Below, piece after piece: positions 8,448 to 18,717 of a stretch of 64,000 bases of DNA (position 1 is the stretch's first letter; every line of letters begins with the position of its first letter). The notes below the pieces were generated by a model. That model saw nothing but the letters and a program-made list of their open reading frames with translations, had not been told where the DNA came from and did no database searches. Position numbers and translations under genes: made by a program. Origin of the DNA: an uncultured Candidatus Binatia bacterium (GTDB taxonomy: Bacteria > Desulfobacterota > Binatia > Bin18); NCBI GenBank assembly GCA_958296235.1, contig OY282457.1, positions 310,001 to 374,000 on the forward strand, written 5' to 3'.

Positions 8448-10712
8448 ATGATCATTACGAGTGTCCATGCGAAAAATGTGCTGCGTTATGCGGAACTGAA
8501 GCTGCCGAATCTTCCCCGGCGGGGAGTGATTGGAATAAGCGGCGCAAATGAATCCGGCAAAACGACCATTGCCGAGATTCTGTGTCTGGGGCTGTTTGGC
8601 CGGACATTCTCTCACCCCGAGGACGAATTCCAAAAAAATATCAAATGGGGCGAGTTTGGCGCTTCCGTTACTGTTGGCTTTTTTGCCAAGGATAAACAAG
8701 GCTATCTGATTACCCGCTCTTTTGACGCCGATGGGAATCACCTGGCTCAGCTTCGCCGGGAAGGGGAAGCCGAGCCTTTTGTTCGTGGAGCCGCTCCGGT
8801 AAACGAGAATGTGGCGCAGCTGTGTGGTTTTACCTATCAACGCTTTATCGATTCCTTCTATTTAGCCCAACGCAATATCGCCTCTCCATCTATTCTCCTG
8901 CAGACTGCCAAGGCGCTGGCCGGTGTCGAAACCTTTGAGCGCGTGGCGACTGAGTGCGCGTCCGATATCCAGACTTTCCAGGAAGAACTCGGCCCTCTGC
9001 ATAGCGGCCTTGCCGAGGCTCGCCGGCAGCGCACTGAACTCAATATCCAGGCTGATGCGTTGCCCAATCTGAAGGCAGAACAGAATGCACAAACCACAGC
9101 CATTGCTGAGCGAAAAAAAGAAAACACAGTCCGTCACTCAACGCTCGATCGCCTGCGCGTTGCAACCGCAGAGGTCGCCGAGCAGGTGAAAAAGACGGAG
9201 CAGGCCAATCTTGATACCAGCCTGGAGCAATGGCTGCACTATGCGGATAATATCGACACCGCGGCAAAAGCCGTGGGCGCGACAAGTGAAGGGGCAGAAT
9301 CCGGTTCGGGGCCGCGGCTAACTGGAGCGCTCCAGTCTTGGAGTGACGATCTGCGCAAGCGTCTTCAGGCTTTTACACCGGTGCGTGACGCGGCAGTTGC
9401 GTATCGCCAACGTCTGGCCTGGATCATTGGTCAGGGAGAGCGGCCGGCTGAGGTTGACGCTGAGGCGATTTCTTTACCCGAGCAGAATGCCGTTATCATC
9501 AGTCAGGGGGAGGGCCTCCGCAGCAAGCGGACTGGGTCTGTTGTCGGATTTTGTGCCACGCTGCTCCTTATGGTCATGGCCTGGGCCGCGTTGTGGTTTA
9601 TCAACCATGCGCCAGACCACGCCATTGGCCAATGGCTCAGCAACGATGTGCAGCGACAGGTGGCGCGCGACGCAGAGCTTCTCCTTATCGCCGTGGTCTC
9701 CAGCGGGCTGAGTCTGTGGTGTCTTATCCGGGTTCTGGTTTTCACCGATCGGATTATTACCGATCAGCAAAAGGCTGAGCGCCTTCACGCGGAACAAGCA
9801 GAAAGCGAAGCCCAGCTCCAGGCGCTTGATGGCCTCCCGCAGCAGTCATTGTCAGCTGAGGTGGCGGCTCTTGATGGCTGTGATGATGCGCAACTGAAAG
9901 CAGCCCTGACCCTGTTTGTTCATGGTCCTGGCGCGGCGCTGCTTAATGTAGAGGCACTGGCTGCATTCCTTGCGCCGCTGGAGGCTGCGAGCCTCACCTG
10001 CCAGGAGGATGTCGCCGCCATCACCGGACGGATCACCGAAGAAATACAGACTGTTGAGACGAGCCTGGTTGCCATACGCCAAGACCTGGACCGTCTGGAG
10101 CAGGCCATTGCGGAAGAAGAGCGCCGACTCAATAAAGCGATGCAGTTGGACCAGGAGATCTCGACGCTCGAAAAGGATATTGAGAGCAAAACCCGCAGTA
10201 TTGAAGTCCGGCGGATTGCTCAAAATCTCCTCGCCGGCTCGCACCGGCGTTTACTCAGTCGATTTAACCTGGAGATGCGGCACGTTGTGAGTAAGATCAT
10301 GCCGCAGCTCACTGAGGGGCGCTACGAGACCATGCAAATCGATAATGACCTTAATGTCCGGGTATGGTCGAGTGAAAAGGGTCATTTTGTTGGTCTGAAC
10401 GAAATTTCGGGGGGCACCTATAATCAGGTGATGCTGGCTATCCGTCTGGCCTTGTCGCAAGCCTTGATTAGCTCGTCACTGTGTGGCGTTGAGTGCCTTA
10501 TCCTTGATGAGCCGTTCGCCTTTTTTGACGCCCAGCGGACCCGAAAGACGCTGGAAATATTGCCCCAGGTCAGTCCTGAAATTGAACAGATGTGGATTAT
10601 TGCTCAGCAGTTTGACGACACCAGCTCCCTTGCCCTGCACCTGAGTTGCTCACGCGACTCGGAGGTTTTGATCGCCCCGGTGGGCGAGTGTGAGGCGCTG
10701 GAGGAGGGCTAG
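8448..10712 (+). CDS. Rad50/SbcC/YhaN-like SMC-type ATPase with central transmembrane hairpin
   Basis: A 754-residue ABC/SMC-type ATPase. The N-terminal half-site has Walker A GANESGKTT (residues 32-40) and a Q-loop region near FYLAQRN. The C-terminal half has the signature ISGGTYNQ (about 651) and Walker B CLILDEPFAFFD (about 683). Between them are coiled-coil arms (about 180-250 and 520-620). Instead of a CxxC zinc hook, the centre carries two hydrophobic segments (about 364-385 and 411-432), as in YhaN-type proteins, implying a membrane-tethered arm tip. No SbcD-like nuclease is adjacent; the only partner is the 79-residue protein nine bases upstream. It ends in a small hairpin at 10712-10727 (GGGGCT/AGCCCC). 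A role in DNA-end or membrane-linked DNA metabolism is inference. Confidence 0.85.
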   Translation: MIITSVHAKNVLRYAELKLPNLPRRGVIGISGANESGKTTIAEILCLGLFGRTFSHPEDEFQKNIKWGEFGASVTVGFFAKDKQGYLITRSFDADGNHLAQLRREGEAEPFVRGAAPVNENVAQLCGFTYQRFIDSFYLAQRNIASPSILLQTAKALAGVETFERVATECASDIQTFQEELGPLHSGLAEARRQRTELNIQADALPNLKAEQNAQTTAIAERKKENTVRHSTLDRLRVATAEVAEQVKKTEQANLDTSLEQWLHYADNIDTAAKAVGATSEGAESGSGPRLTGALQSWSDDLRKRLQAFTPVRDAAVAYRQRLAWIIGQGERPAEVDAEAISLPEQNAVIISQGEGLRSKRTGSVVGFCATLLLMVMAWAALWFINHAPDHAIGQWLSNDVQRQVARDAELLLIAVVSSGLSLWCLIRVLVFTDRIITDQQKAERLHAEQAESEAQLQALDGLPQQSLSAEVAALDGCDDAQLKAALTLFVHGPGAALLNVEALAAFLAPLEAASLTCQEDVAAITGRITEEIQTVETSLVAIRQDLDRLEQAIAEEERRLNKAMQLDQEISTLEKDIESKTRSIEVRRIAQNLLAGSHRRLLSRFNLEMRHVVSKIMPQLTEGRYETMQIDNDLNVRVWSSEKGHFVGLNEISGGTYNQVMLAIRLALSQALISSSLCGVECLILDEPFAFFDAQRTRKTLEILPQVSPEIEQMWIIAQQFDDTSSLALHLSCSRDSEVLIAPVGECEALEEG

Positions 10713-10796
10713 GGGCTAACGAGCCCCAGGGTCAAATTTTCATAACAATCCTGGACGATCCTGTATAAACACAAGAGTCTGAATCAAGGAGATCGT

Positions 10797-11948
10797 ATGG
10801 ATTTCGCTCTTACCAGGGAACAAGAAGCGTTTCGTGCAGAAATCCGGGAATTCCTGTCGAGCGAGGTACTGGCCGAGGAGCGGGTTGAAGACGGCTGGAT
10901 TAGCGGCTACTCGCGCGAATTTTCTCAGAAACTTGGCCAGCAAGGCTGGATCGGGTTGACCTGGCCCAAGAAATACGGCGGTCAGGAAAAGTCGTATCTT
11001 GACCGCCTGATCCTGACCGAAGAATTGCTGCGCGCCGGAGCTCCAGTCGCGGCCCATTGGCTGGGGGACCGTCAGGTTGGTCCGGCGCTTCTCGCCTATG
11101 GCAGTGAGGAGCAAAAACAGGACATACTCCCGCAAGTCTGTAAGGGTGAGGTCGTCTTTTGTCTGGGTATGAGTGAACCAGGGTCCGGCTCCGACTTGGC
11201 TTCGCTCCAGACCCGGGCAAACGAGGAGGGCGATCACTATACCTTGAACGGCCAAAAAATATGGACCAGCTTCGCCCATGTTGCCGATTATGCCTATCTG
11301 GTTGCTCGCACGGACCCGGCTGCCCCGAAGCATAGGGGGATCAGTGAATTCCTGGTTGCTATGGATACACCGGGCGTTGATGTGCGACCCCTCATTGATG
11401 CAACCGGGGAACATCATTTTAATGAGGTCTTTTTTGATAATGTTGAGATACCGAAAGACCGGCTGATTGGTGAAAAAAATCGAGGCTGGTATCAGATTGC
11501 CTCTCAGCTTGACTACGAACGCAGCGGTATTGAGCGGCTGCTGAGTAATTATCCCCTCTTTCAGGATGCCGTTCGGTATGCCAGGGAACGGGGCCTGACG
11601 AAAGACCCGCTTGTCCGGGATAGCCTGTCTCAGCTGCAGATCGAACTCGATTTGGGCCGCTTCATGGTCTATAAGGTCGCGTGGTATCTGACACAGAAGA
11701 TCGTGCCGAACTATGAAGCCGCTATGGCAAAGTGTTTTTGCACCGAAGTAGAACAGCGTATTGCCAAAGCGGTGAGCGAACTGCTGGGTGATTATGCGGT
11801 CCTCCTGCCGGGCTCGCCTCATGCCCGTTTGGCCGGCCGAGCGGCCCGAGAATATCTGTACGCTCCGGCCTATACGATCCAGGGCGGGACGAGCAATATT
11901 CTGCGCAATATCATTGCAATCCGCGGCCTTGGTCTACAGCCGGGGTAG
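10797..11948 (+). CDS. Acyl-CoA dehydrogenase family protein lacking the usual catalytic Glu
   Basis: A 383-residue FAD-dependent acyl-CoA dehydrogenase (starts MDFALTREQEAFRAEIREFL). The FAD/substrate motif MSEPGSGSDLASLQTRA and the WTSFAHVADYAYLVART strand are present. The C-terminal motif reads TIQGGTSNILRN; in many family members, including the other copy here at 20.6 kb (TIEGGTSEILRN), this position is the catalytic glutamate. The Gln suggests either a different base or a non-catalytic subunit of a heteromeric enzyme. AAGGAG precedes the ATG by seven bases. A perfect terminator follows. Substrate unknown. Confidence 0.9.
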   Translation: MDFALTREQEAFRAEIREFLSSEVLAEERVEDGWISGYSREFSQKLGQQGWIGLTWPKKYGGQEKSYLDRLILTEELLRAGAPVAAHWLGDRQVGPALLAYGSEEQKQDILPQVCKGEVVFCLGMSEPGSGSDLASLQTRANEEGDHYTLNGQKIWTSFAHVADYAYLVARTDPAAPKHRGISEFLVAMDTPGVDVRPLIDATGEHHFNEVFFDNVEIPKDRLIGEKNRGWYQIASQLDYERSGIERLLSNYPLFQDAVRYARERGLTKDPLVRDSLSQLQIELDLGRFMVYKVAWYLTQKIVPNYEAAMAKCFCTEVEQRIAKAVSELLGDYAVLLPGSPHARLAGRAAREYLYAPAYTIQGGTSNILRNIIAIRGLGLQPG

Positions 11949-11988
11949 GGGACAACCTAAGAGCGGGCAGCCGCTCTTACCTCAATGA

Positions 11989-12023
11989 AAACCGAGGACA
12001 ATGCTTGATATTGTCCTCGGTTT
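11989..12023 (+). terminator. Rho-independent terminator after acyl-CoA dehydrogenase
   Basis: A perfect 14-bp stem (AAACCGAGGACAAT at 11989-12002 and its complement at 12010-12023) with a seven-base loop and a short T run inside the 3' arm. It separates the dehydrogenase from the SDR. A second short hairpin, AAGAGCGG/CCGCTCTT, lies just upstream at 11959-11978. Confidence 0.8.
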
Positions 12024-12060
12024 GTGAGCCAGGGCCAGTTGCCGGGCTGAAGGAGAGTCT

Positions 12061-12813
12061 ATGCTTCTGAAAAACAAAATCGCGCTTATTACCGGCTCGG
12101 TACGAGGGACCGGAGCGGGCATTGCGCGTGTCTTTGCCGGCGAAGGAGCCAAGGTTGTTCTTAACCAGGTCAAGGAGGAAGGTCATCCTCAACACGTACT
12201 TGAAGGAATCGAGTCAGCCGGCGGGCAAGCCCTGTTTGTCAAAGCAGACATCACCGATGAAGCCCAAGTTGCCGATATCGTTCGTCAAGCCGAAGCGCGA
12301 TTTGGCCAGGTTGATATCCTGGTTAACAATTATGCTGGCAGTATTCCGCAGAAGCTGTTTCAGGACACGACCTGGGCGGACTGGCAGTATCAACTCGATA
12401 CGACAGTCAAAGCCGCCTTTTTGTGCGCGCAAGCGGTTTTGCCTGGAATGAAGGCGCGCCGGTGGGGACGGATCATCAGCATCAACACGATTGGCATTCA
12501 TCAACCAAATCCAAACTACCACGCCTATACCTCAGCAAAAACAGCTATGTTGGGATTCTCGCGGAATCTGGCAGTTGAGTTTGGTCAATATAATATTACC
12601 GTCAATACCGTCTCTCCCGGTTTGACCTTAACCCAGGAAGTGCAAGATATGCTGACGCAGGAAACCCAGGCCAGACATGAGAGTAAAGTGCCGTTGCGCA
12701 GAACAGGAAGGGTTGAGGATACGGCAAACGCAGCGCTGTTTTTCGCGTCCGAGTTGAGCAGCTTCGTCACCGGCCACTACCTGCCAGTGTGTGGTGGACA
12801 GGTGTTGGAGTAG
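12061..12813 (+). CDS. Short-chain dehydrogenase/reductase (SDR)
   Basis: A 250-residue classical SDR, cytoplasmic NAD(P)H-dependent oxidoreductase. The cofactor motif TGSVRGTG is at residues 11-18, the structural NNYAG near 90, the catalytic Tyr and Lys in YHAYTSAK near 157-161, and a typical C-terminal GHYLPVCGGQVLE. GGAG lies nine bases before the ATG. It resembles the 3-oxoacyl-ACP reductase (FabG) group, but substrate specificity cannot be read. It is preceded by the terminator at 11989 and followed, after 69 bases, by the luciferase-like gene. Confidence 0.9.
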   Translation: MLLKNKIALITGSVRGTGAGIARVFAGEGAKVVLNQVKEEGHPQHVLEGIESAGGQALFVKADITDEAQVADIVRQAEARFGQVDILVNNYAGSIPQKLFQDTTWADWQYQLDTTVKAAFLCAQAVLPGMKARRWGRIISINTIGIHQPNPNYHAYTSAKTAMLGFSRNLAVEFGQYNITVNTVSPGLTLTQEVQDMLTQETQARHESKVPLRRTGRVEDTANAALFFASELSSFVTGHYLPVCGGQVLE

Positions 12814-12882
12814 TGGAACGTTTCTCGTTCGATAAAATTGAGACTGATAATGTTTCTTCTGTCAAATAGATAAGGAGGACGT

Positions 12883-13896
12883 ATGCAGCGCCGTGGAATC
12901 GCTCTTTTTACGCCGACAATCCGCGACATGCTGGAAATCGCTCAACTCGCCGATGAGGCTGGCTTTGATTCTCTGTGGAATGGTGAGTTTTTTAATCGCA
13001 ACGGTCTGGTCACCTTAGCCGCCGTTGCCACGTGTACCCAACGCGCCAAAATTGCTACTGGCATCGCCTATGCCTATATGCGGAACCCGGTGCTGAATGC
13101 GACCGGGGCAATGGATATTGACGAACTCTCGAACGGCCGTCTGATTCTTGGCCTGGGGAGTGGGACCCGTTCCATGAATGAAATGTGGTACGGCGAGAAG
13201 TTTGAGCCCCGCTCTGCGCTGAAAATGAAAGAGTGTGTCGCCTTGATCAGGAAAATATGGGCCTCGCACGCCGGCGGCGGCATGAAGTTTGAGGGCGATT
13301 ACTACAGCTTGAACATCCCGGCGTACGTGCGTCCGCATATCGTCCGGGATCGTATTCCGCTCTATCTGGCCGCAGTGCAAAAGGGCATGTTGCGGACGAC
13401 TGGCGAGATTGCCGATGGCTTAGTCGGCCACCCCCTCTGCAGCCGCAAATATATCGCTGAATTTATTCGACCGAATATAGAGGTCGGAGCGAAGCGGGCG
13501 GGTCGGAACCCTAAGGATATTGACCTGACAACATTGCTGATTACCGCTGTCAGCCATGATCGCGAGCAAGCCCTGCGCGACGCGAAAAATCAGATCGCCT
13601 TTTATGCCTCGGTGAAATCCTACCAGGGCATTCTGAACCTGCACGGTTGGGAGGAACAAAAGCGGACGATATGGGAACATTTCAAAACCCTTAACCTGCC
13701 GAAGATGGCTGCTGCCGTGACGGATGATATGGTCGAACAGATTGCGATTGCCGGCACGCCCGAAGAATGTCGTGAGCAGATTGAGAAATGGAAAGATGTT
13801 GTGGACCTTCCTATTCTGTACACGCCAACCGCGGGGGTAAAAGCTGATCGGGTGCGAGAGAACCATCGGCTCATTGTTGAGACGTTTGGTCAGTAA
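12883..13896 (+). CDS. Luciferase-like (LLM class) flavin/F420-dependent oxidoreductase
   Basis: A 337-residue TIM-barrel protein of the bacterial luciferase-like family, which binds FMN or coenzyme F420. Visible landmarks are LADEAGFDSLWNGE near the N terminus, ATGIAYAYMRNPV, LSNGRLILGLGSGTR and IAGTPEECREQIEKW near the C terminus. The pattern is closest to the 5,10-methylenetetrahydromethanopterin reductase-like branch (F420-type), but the cofactor is not proven by sequence. AAGGAGG stands five bases before the ATG. No F420 biosynthesis gene lies in this window. Confidence 0.85.
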   Translation: MQRRGIALFTPTIRDMLEIAQLADEAGFDSLWNGEFFNRNGLVTLAAVATCTQRAKIATGIAYAYMRNPVLNATGAMDIDELSNGRLILGLGSGTRSMNEMWYGEKFEPRSALKMKECVALIRKIWASHAGGGMKFEGDYYSLNIPAYVRPHIVRDRIPLYLAAVQKGMLRTTGEIADGLVGHPLCSRKYIAEFIRPNIEVGAKRAGRNPKDIDLTTLLITAVSHDREQALRDAKNQIAFYASVKSYQGILNLHGWEEQKRTIWEHFKTLNLPKMAAAVTDDMVEQIAIAGTPEECREQIEKWKDVVDLPILYTPTAGVKADRVRENHRLIVETFGQ

Positions 13897-13935
13897 TGCC
13901 ACCTGAAAAAGAGGGGCTGGCGACACTGGAGGAAA

Positions 13936-13953
13936 ATGTTTCGTATGAAACAT
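13936..13953. promoter_or_regulatory. Palindrome ATGTTTC-GTAT-GAAACAT in the murI leader
   Basis: Arms of 7 bp at 13936-13942 and 13947-13953 around GTAT form an operator-like dyad in the roughly 300-base gap between the luciferase-like gene and murI. The same ATG, with GGAGG four bases upstream, opens a 22-codon frame ending at 14004 that would encode a very basic peptide; whether it is translated is unknown. The rest of the gap is AT-rich and shows no gene. Confidence 0.35.
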
Positions 13954-14201
13954 CTCAGGTATCGGGTGAGATATTCATTTTTTTCAAGGATTTTCTCCAA
14001 TTGATAAACAGAAAATATATCAATCAGTTAGATAGGAAGATGAAAAACACGGTGTAACATCACTTTTTGATATATTTCGATATACCGCCCGGAACGCTCT
14101 CCTGGCAGCCTGCGATGGTGAGAGCGCAGGGTTCTCGGCAGACTGAAATCCGGCTCTGGCCAACTGGTGTTGATGAGGCAATAACGAGCAAGGTGAATGA
14201 T

Positions 14202-14999
14202 GTGAGTGGAGACGCGGCCATCGGAATTTTTGACTCCGGTATAGGCGGACTCACGGTCTATCAGCAAATTGCGGCACTCTTGCCGGCTGAGAACCTGATA
14301 TATCTCGGGGATACCGCGCGCTGTCCGTATGGGCCAAAGTCGCCCGATGTTGTGACGCAGTATGCGTGTGAGAATAGTGACTTTCTGGCGGAACGAAATA
14401 TCAAGATGCTGGTGGTGGCGTGTAATACCGCCTCGGCAGTGGCGCTCGGAGCTTTACAGGAACGCTACCCCATACCCGTTATCGGTGTGATACAGCCAGG
14501 CGCTGCGGCAGCTGTTCGGTCCAGTCAAAATGGGAAAATAGGGGTGATCGGGACTGAGGCAACCATCGCGAGTGGAGCGTATACAAAAGCGCTTCGTGGC
14601 GGAGACGCCTCTCTTGAGATTTATACCCGCGCGTGTCCGTTGCTTGCGCCGTTAGTGGAGGAGGGCTGGGTAGAGAACGACGTGGCCCACTCGACCGTAG
14701 CGACGTATCTCAGTAGTCTCAAGCAGAGTGGCATCGATACATTGATTTTAGGCTGCACGCATTACCCCCTGTTAAAAAAGACGATCGCGGCATATCTCGG
14801 AGGTCATGTACAGCTTATTGATTCGGCTGAGGAAACGGCCAAGGTGGTGAGCGCAACCTTAGCCCACAACCACCGGACCCGGTTGAACGGACCGGGGCGG
14901 GGCAGCTTTTTCGTTACGGACAGCCCGGATCAATTCATTAAAGTTGGCGCTCGCTTTCTCGGAGATGTGGTTGAATCAGCAGTGCGTCTGGAACGTTAA
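14202..14999 (+). CDS. murI: Glutamate racemase
   Basis: Converts L- to D-glutamate for peptidoglycan. The conserved N-terminal motif [15 protein letters not shown] holds the catalytic-region Asp and Ser; the two catalytic cysteines are in VVACNTAS (Cys74) and LGCTHYPLL (Cys185). The frame is open back to a TTG at 14067, but homologues begin just before the GIFDSG motif, so the GTG at 14202, with AAGGTG six bases upstream, is preferred and gives 265 residues, the family length; a GTG at 14193 is the alternative. It is 20 bases upstream of secA, with which it is probably co-transcribed. Confidence 0.93.
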   Translation: MSGDAAIGIFDSGIGGLTVYQQIAALLPAENLIYLGDTARCPYGPKSPDVVTQYACENSDFLAERNIKMLVVACNTASAVALGALQERYPIPVIGVIQPGAAAAVRSSQNGKIGVIGTEATIASGAYTKALRGGDASLEIYTRACPLLAPLVEEGWVENDVAHSTVATYLSSLKQSGIDTLILGCTHYPLLKKTIAAYLGGHVQLIDSAEETAKVVSATLAHNHRTRLNGPGRGSFFVTDSPDQFIKVGARFLGDVVESAVRLER

Positions 15000-15019
15000 T
15001 ATCTAAAGGTAACACGACC

Positions 15020-18000
15020 ATGTTAGCACGTTTGGCACAGAAGATTTTTGGAAGCAAAAACGAACGCGAGCTCAAACGCATGCGTCCGTTAGTGGAAGAG
15101 ATCGGGCAGCGTGAACCCGAACTGCAAGCGCTCAGCCTGGATGAGCTGCGAGCGAAAACGGATACCTTCCGCAGCCGCATCCAAGAGGCCACGGCAGCAA
15201 CCCGCGCCCAGCTGGATGAGATCGCCCGGCAGGCCGTCGAGATTGCTCCAGAAGGTATCCCTGACGGAGAGGTGCTGGAGAAGCTGGAATATTTCCAGGA
15301 AGAACGAACCAGCCTGGAAAAAGAACTTCACACGGCTGAAGCCGATGCGCTCGACGCCATCCTGCCCGAAGCCTATGCGACCGTCCGCGAAGTTTCGTGT
15401 CGGGTCACTGGTATGCGCCATTTTGACAGCCAGCTCCTTGGCGGGATTGTCCTCCATCAGGGGCGCATTGCCGAGATGAAAACGGGCGAGGGAAAGACGC
15501 TGGTTGCAACCCTGCCGCTCTATCTCAACGCCCTGCTCGGCCGCGGTTCGCATCTGGTAACGGTCAACGACTATCTGGCCCGACGTGATGTGCAATGGAT
15601 GGGGCCTATTTATCATGCCCTTGGACTGTCCATTGCTTCTATCGTCCATGACGCGAGTTTTATCTTTGACCCAACTCATGTGGTTAAAGATTATCGATAT
15701 ATGAATCTTCGTCCGGTCAGCCGCAAAGAGGCCTATGCGGCCGATATCACCTATGGAACGAATAACGAATACGGGTTCGATTACTTACGCGATAACATGA
15801 AGTTCAATCTTGAAGATTATGTTCAGCGTGAGTTGCATTTTGCCATTGTTGATGAAGTGGATAACATCCTGATTGACGAAGCCCGGACACCGTTGATTAT
15901 TTCCGGTCCGGCAGAAGAATCCACACAGAAATATTACTCGCTCAATCGAGTCATCCCACGTCTCCAGCGTGAGGTTGATTACGCTATTGACGAAAAGCTC
16001 AGAACCGCAACGCTCACCGAAGAGGGGGTGGCGAAAGTTGAGCGTATTCTCGGCGTGCGCAACCTGTACGACCCGGCTGAGATCGGGACCCTGCACCATG
16101 TCAACCAGGCGCTGAAAGCGCACGCTGTTTTCAAGCGCGATGTTGACTACGTGATTAAGGATGGCGAAGTCGTTATCGTTGATGAATTTACCGGTCGCCT
16201 GATGCCCGGGCGGCGCTGGTCGGATGGTCTGCACCAGGCCGTCGAAGCCAAGGAAGGCGTCAGGATTCGTGAGGAAAATCAAACCCTTGCGAGCATCACG
16301 ATCCAGAATTACTTCCGCATGTACCGCAAACTGGGAGGCATGACCGGGACCGCGGATACGGAAGCGGTTGAATTCAAGAAAATCTACGACCTTGACGTGG
16401 TGGTTATTCCACCCAACCGGCCCATGATCCGGGCAGACCATCCCGACGTAGTATACAAGACCGAAGGTGAGAAATTCGAGGCCGTGATTGCCGATATCCT
16501 CGACTGTCACGAACGGGGACAACCGGTGTTAGTGGGCACGATTTCAGTTGAAAAGTCCGAACATCTGGGCAGACTCCTCAAGCGAAAAAAGGTCAAACAT
16601 AATGTTTTGAATGCGGTCAACCATGAGGCTGAGGCCAATATCATTGCCCAGGCGGGTCGTTTTGGTGCCATCACTATTGCCACGAATATGGCTGGCCGGG
16701 GGACCGATATTTTGCTGGGCGGAAATCCGGAATTCCTGGCCCGCTCCGAGATTGAAAAAAAATGGGTCAATAAGGCCAGTGCCGCTCAGACCAGGAAAGG
16801 CGCAAAAACAGGGCATACAACAGAGAGGAGCTACGAAGACCGGCTGGAAGAAATCCGTGCAGAGTATAACGCGGCGATTGCTCAGGCTCAGGAAAAATAC
16901 GAGCCGCAATGGACTCCTTTCGAGGGAGACCGCAATACCGCCTTGAAGCGGATGACCGAGACCTACCGTCCCTACCTCCACGCCACGCTGCAGAAAACCC
17001 GGGCTGACTATGGGGAGGCCGCGCCACTGATCGAGGCCACGCCCGGCTCTCTTTCATCGGTCCAGTTGGAGACGTATAGCCAGGCGCGAGAGGCGTATGA
17101 GTCCGCATTGTCCGAATATGACAAGGTGGTCGGGCCAGCGCTGAATGAAGAGCGCCAACAGGAATATGAAGCGGCGCGGGCTGATTTCATTGCGGTATTG
17201 ACTGAAGACGGAACAGGGGAGGGCGAGGCGGCTGAGCGCCTGAGCCTGACACGCGGCCGCTACGAACGCTGGTTGGACGATTACTGTCAGTCTCTTATCC
17301 AGACAGCCGGCATAACATTGAGTGAAAACGGACGTGTCCAAGAGGACTATGAGGCCGCGCGCCGGGCGTATGAAGAAAATCAACAAGCTTACCAGAATGC
17401 TGACCAACGCTATGAAGAAGCGCGCAAACCGTATGAAGCCGCCATTGCTGAGGCAGAGCGCGTGTACGAACAGCAGCGCAAGGAGCACGTTCAGGTCCTA
17501 GAAGAAGTACGGGAACAGCTGGAGAAAGCGCCTGATGTGTACAGCCAGGATTTCAAGGAAATCCTTGAGAAGTACGAGAAAACGTGCAGCGAGGAGCGAG
17601 AAAAGGTTGTCGCTGCCGGTGGCGTCCACATTCTGGGCACTGAGCGTCACGAGTCGCGGCGGATTGATAACCAGCTCCGCGGGCGGGCCGGCCGCCAGGG
17701 AGACCCTGGCTCATCCCGCTTCTTCCTCTCGCTCGAAGATGACCTCCTGCGTATTTTTGGCGCAGAGCGTGTCCAAAAGATAATGGACCGGCTGGGCATG
17801 GAAGAGGGAGAACCCATAGAGGCCGGCTTAGTCACCCGGGCGATAGAAAACGCCCAGGGACGTGTCGAGGGCCATAACTTCGATATCCGTAAACATCTGC
17901 TGGAATATGATGATGTGATTAACAAGCAGCGTGAAGTCATCTATGAGCAGCGCCGGGGATTCCTGGGCGGTGAGAATCTGAAAGGCCAAGTGCTGGAAAT

Positions 18001-18712
18001 TGTTGAAGAGATGGCTCTCGAGCTCGTGCTGAACTATGCGGATAAAGGCATCGACCCTATGGAGTGGGACTGGAAAGGGCTTGATGACACGGTGTTCCGC
18101 CAATTCAATATGCGTCTTGGCCTGAGTGAAGAACAGCAAGAAGAGTTGACGACGGAAGCACTCCAGGACCTCGTGCGAGACCGGGCGCTCCAACACTATG
18201 AGGAGCGGGAGCAGGATTTTACCCCGCCTGTTATGCGCTATCTCGAAAAGGTCATCATGCTGCAAACAATGGACAGTTTATGGAAAGATCATCTGTTTGC
18301 TATGGACCACCTCAAAGAAGGGATTGGTCTGCGGGGCTACGGCCAGAAAAACCCCCTGCAAGAGTATAAGAAAGAGGCGTTCAGTCTGTTTGACGATCTC
18401 TCCCGGCGGATGCAGGAAGATGTTGTTGAAAAGCTCTATAGCGTCCAGGTGGCCCGCCAGGAAGATGTCCAGCGGATGGAGGAGGGACAGGCCGCACAGC
18501 GACCCATGCAGATGTTGCACGGCGGACAGGCCGCGCTCCACCAGCAATCACAACCGGCACAGCCGGCCACGCAACCCATACCCGGGAGACCGAATGGACA
18601 ACCGCCCGCGGCAAGACCCGTCCAAGCCATACGGGATACGCCCAAGGTTGGTCGGAATGAGCCCTGTCCGTGTGGCAGCGGCAAGAAATATAAGAAGTGT
18701 CATGGAGGGTAA
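15020..18712 (+). CDS. secA: Preprotein translocase ATPase SecA with ~288-residue insertion
   Basis: The 1230-residue motor of the Sec pathway; typical SecA is 800-950. Walker A TGEGKT is near residues 155-160, followed by [13 protein letters not shown], the [10 protein letters not shown] motif (near 560), [22 protein letters not shown] (from 873) and the C-terminal zinc-binding tail [13 protein letters not shown], which contacts SecB or ribosomes. Residues about 575-862, between LLGGNPEF and [13 protein letters not shown], are a Glu/Ala/Tyr/Arg-rich predicted coiled coil. In E. coli this place holds the roughly 30-residue variable subdomain of NBD2. The reading frame is intact and the codon use matches the flanks. 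Gene order murI-secA-argJ. Confidence 0.95.
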   Translation: MLARLAQKIFGSKNERELKRMRPLVEEIGQREPELQALSLDELRAKTDTFRSRIQEATAATRAQLDEIARQAVEIAPEGIPDGEVLEKLEYFQEERTSLEKELHTAEADALDAILPEAYATVREVSCRVTGMRHFDSQLLGGIVLHQGRIAEMKTGEGKTLVATLPLYLNALLGRGSHLVTVNDYLARRDVQWMGPIYHALGLSIASIVHDASFIFDPTHVVKDYRYMNLRPVSRKEAYAADITYGTNNEYGFDYLRDNMKFNLEDYVQRELHFAIVDEVDNILIDEARTPLIISGPAEESTQKYYSLNRVIPRLQREVDYAIDEKLRTATLTEEGVAKVERILGVRNLYDPAEIGTLHHVNQALKAHAVFKRDVDYVIKDGEVVIVDEFTGRLMPGRRWSDGLHQAVEAKEGVRIREENQTLASITIQNYFRMYRKLGGMTGTADTEAVEFKKIYDLDVVVIPPNRPMIRADHPDVVYKTEGEKFEAVIADILDCHERGQPVLVGTISVEKSEHLGRLLKRKKVKHNVLNAVNHEAEANIIAQAGRFGAITIATNMAGRGTDILLGGNPEFLARSEIEKKWVNKASAAQTRKGAKTGHTTERSYEDRLEEIRAEYNAAIAQAQEKYEPQWTPFEGDRNTALKRMTETYRPYLHATLQKTRADYGEAAPLIEATPGSLSSVQLETYSQAREAYESALSEYDKVVGPALNEERQQEYEAARADFIAVLTEDGTGEGEAAERLSLTRGRYERWLDDYCQSLIQTAGITLSENGRVQEDYEAARRAYEENQQAYQNADQRYEEARKPYEAAIAEAERVYEQQRKEHVQVLEEVREQLEKAPDVYSQDFKEILEKYEKTCSEEREKVVAAGGVHILGTERHESRRIDNQLRGRAGRQGDPGSSRFFLSLEDDLLRIFGAERVQKIMDRLGMEEGEPIEAGLVTRAIENAQGRVEGHNFDIRKHLLEYDDVINKQREVIYEQRRGFLGGENLKGQVLEIVEEMALELVLNYADKGIDPMEWDWKGLDDTVFRQFNMRLGLSEEQQEELTTEALQDLVRDRALQHYEEREQDFTPPVMRYLEKVIMLQTMDSLWKDHLFAMDHLKEGIGLRGYGQKNPLQEYKKEAFSLFDDLSRRMQEDVVEKLYSVQVARQEDVQRMEEGQAAQRPMQMLHGGQAALHQQSQPAQPATQPIPGRPNGQPPAARPVQAIRDTPKVGRNEPCPCGSGKKYKKCHGG

Positions 18713-18717
18713 AAAGA

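Noticed and set aside
8448..10712. SbcC exonuclease subunit
   Set aside because: No zinc hook, two central transmembrane helices and no SbcD partner; YhaN-like ATPase is the better call.
10740..11822. Minus-strand frame of 360 codons opposite the acyl-CoA dehydrogenase
   Set aside because: Shadow of a clear dehydrogenase gene; no family features and no ribosome site.
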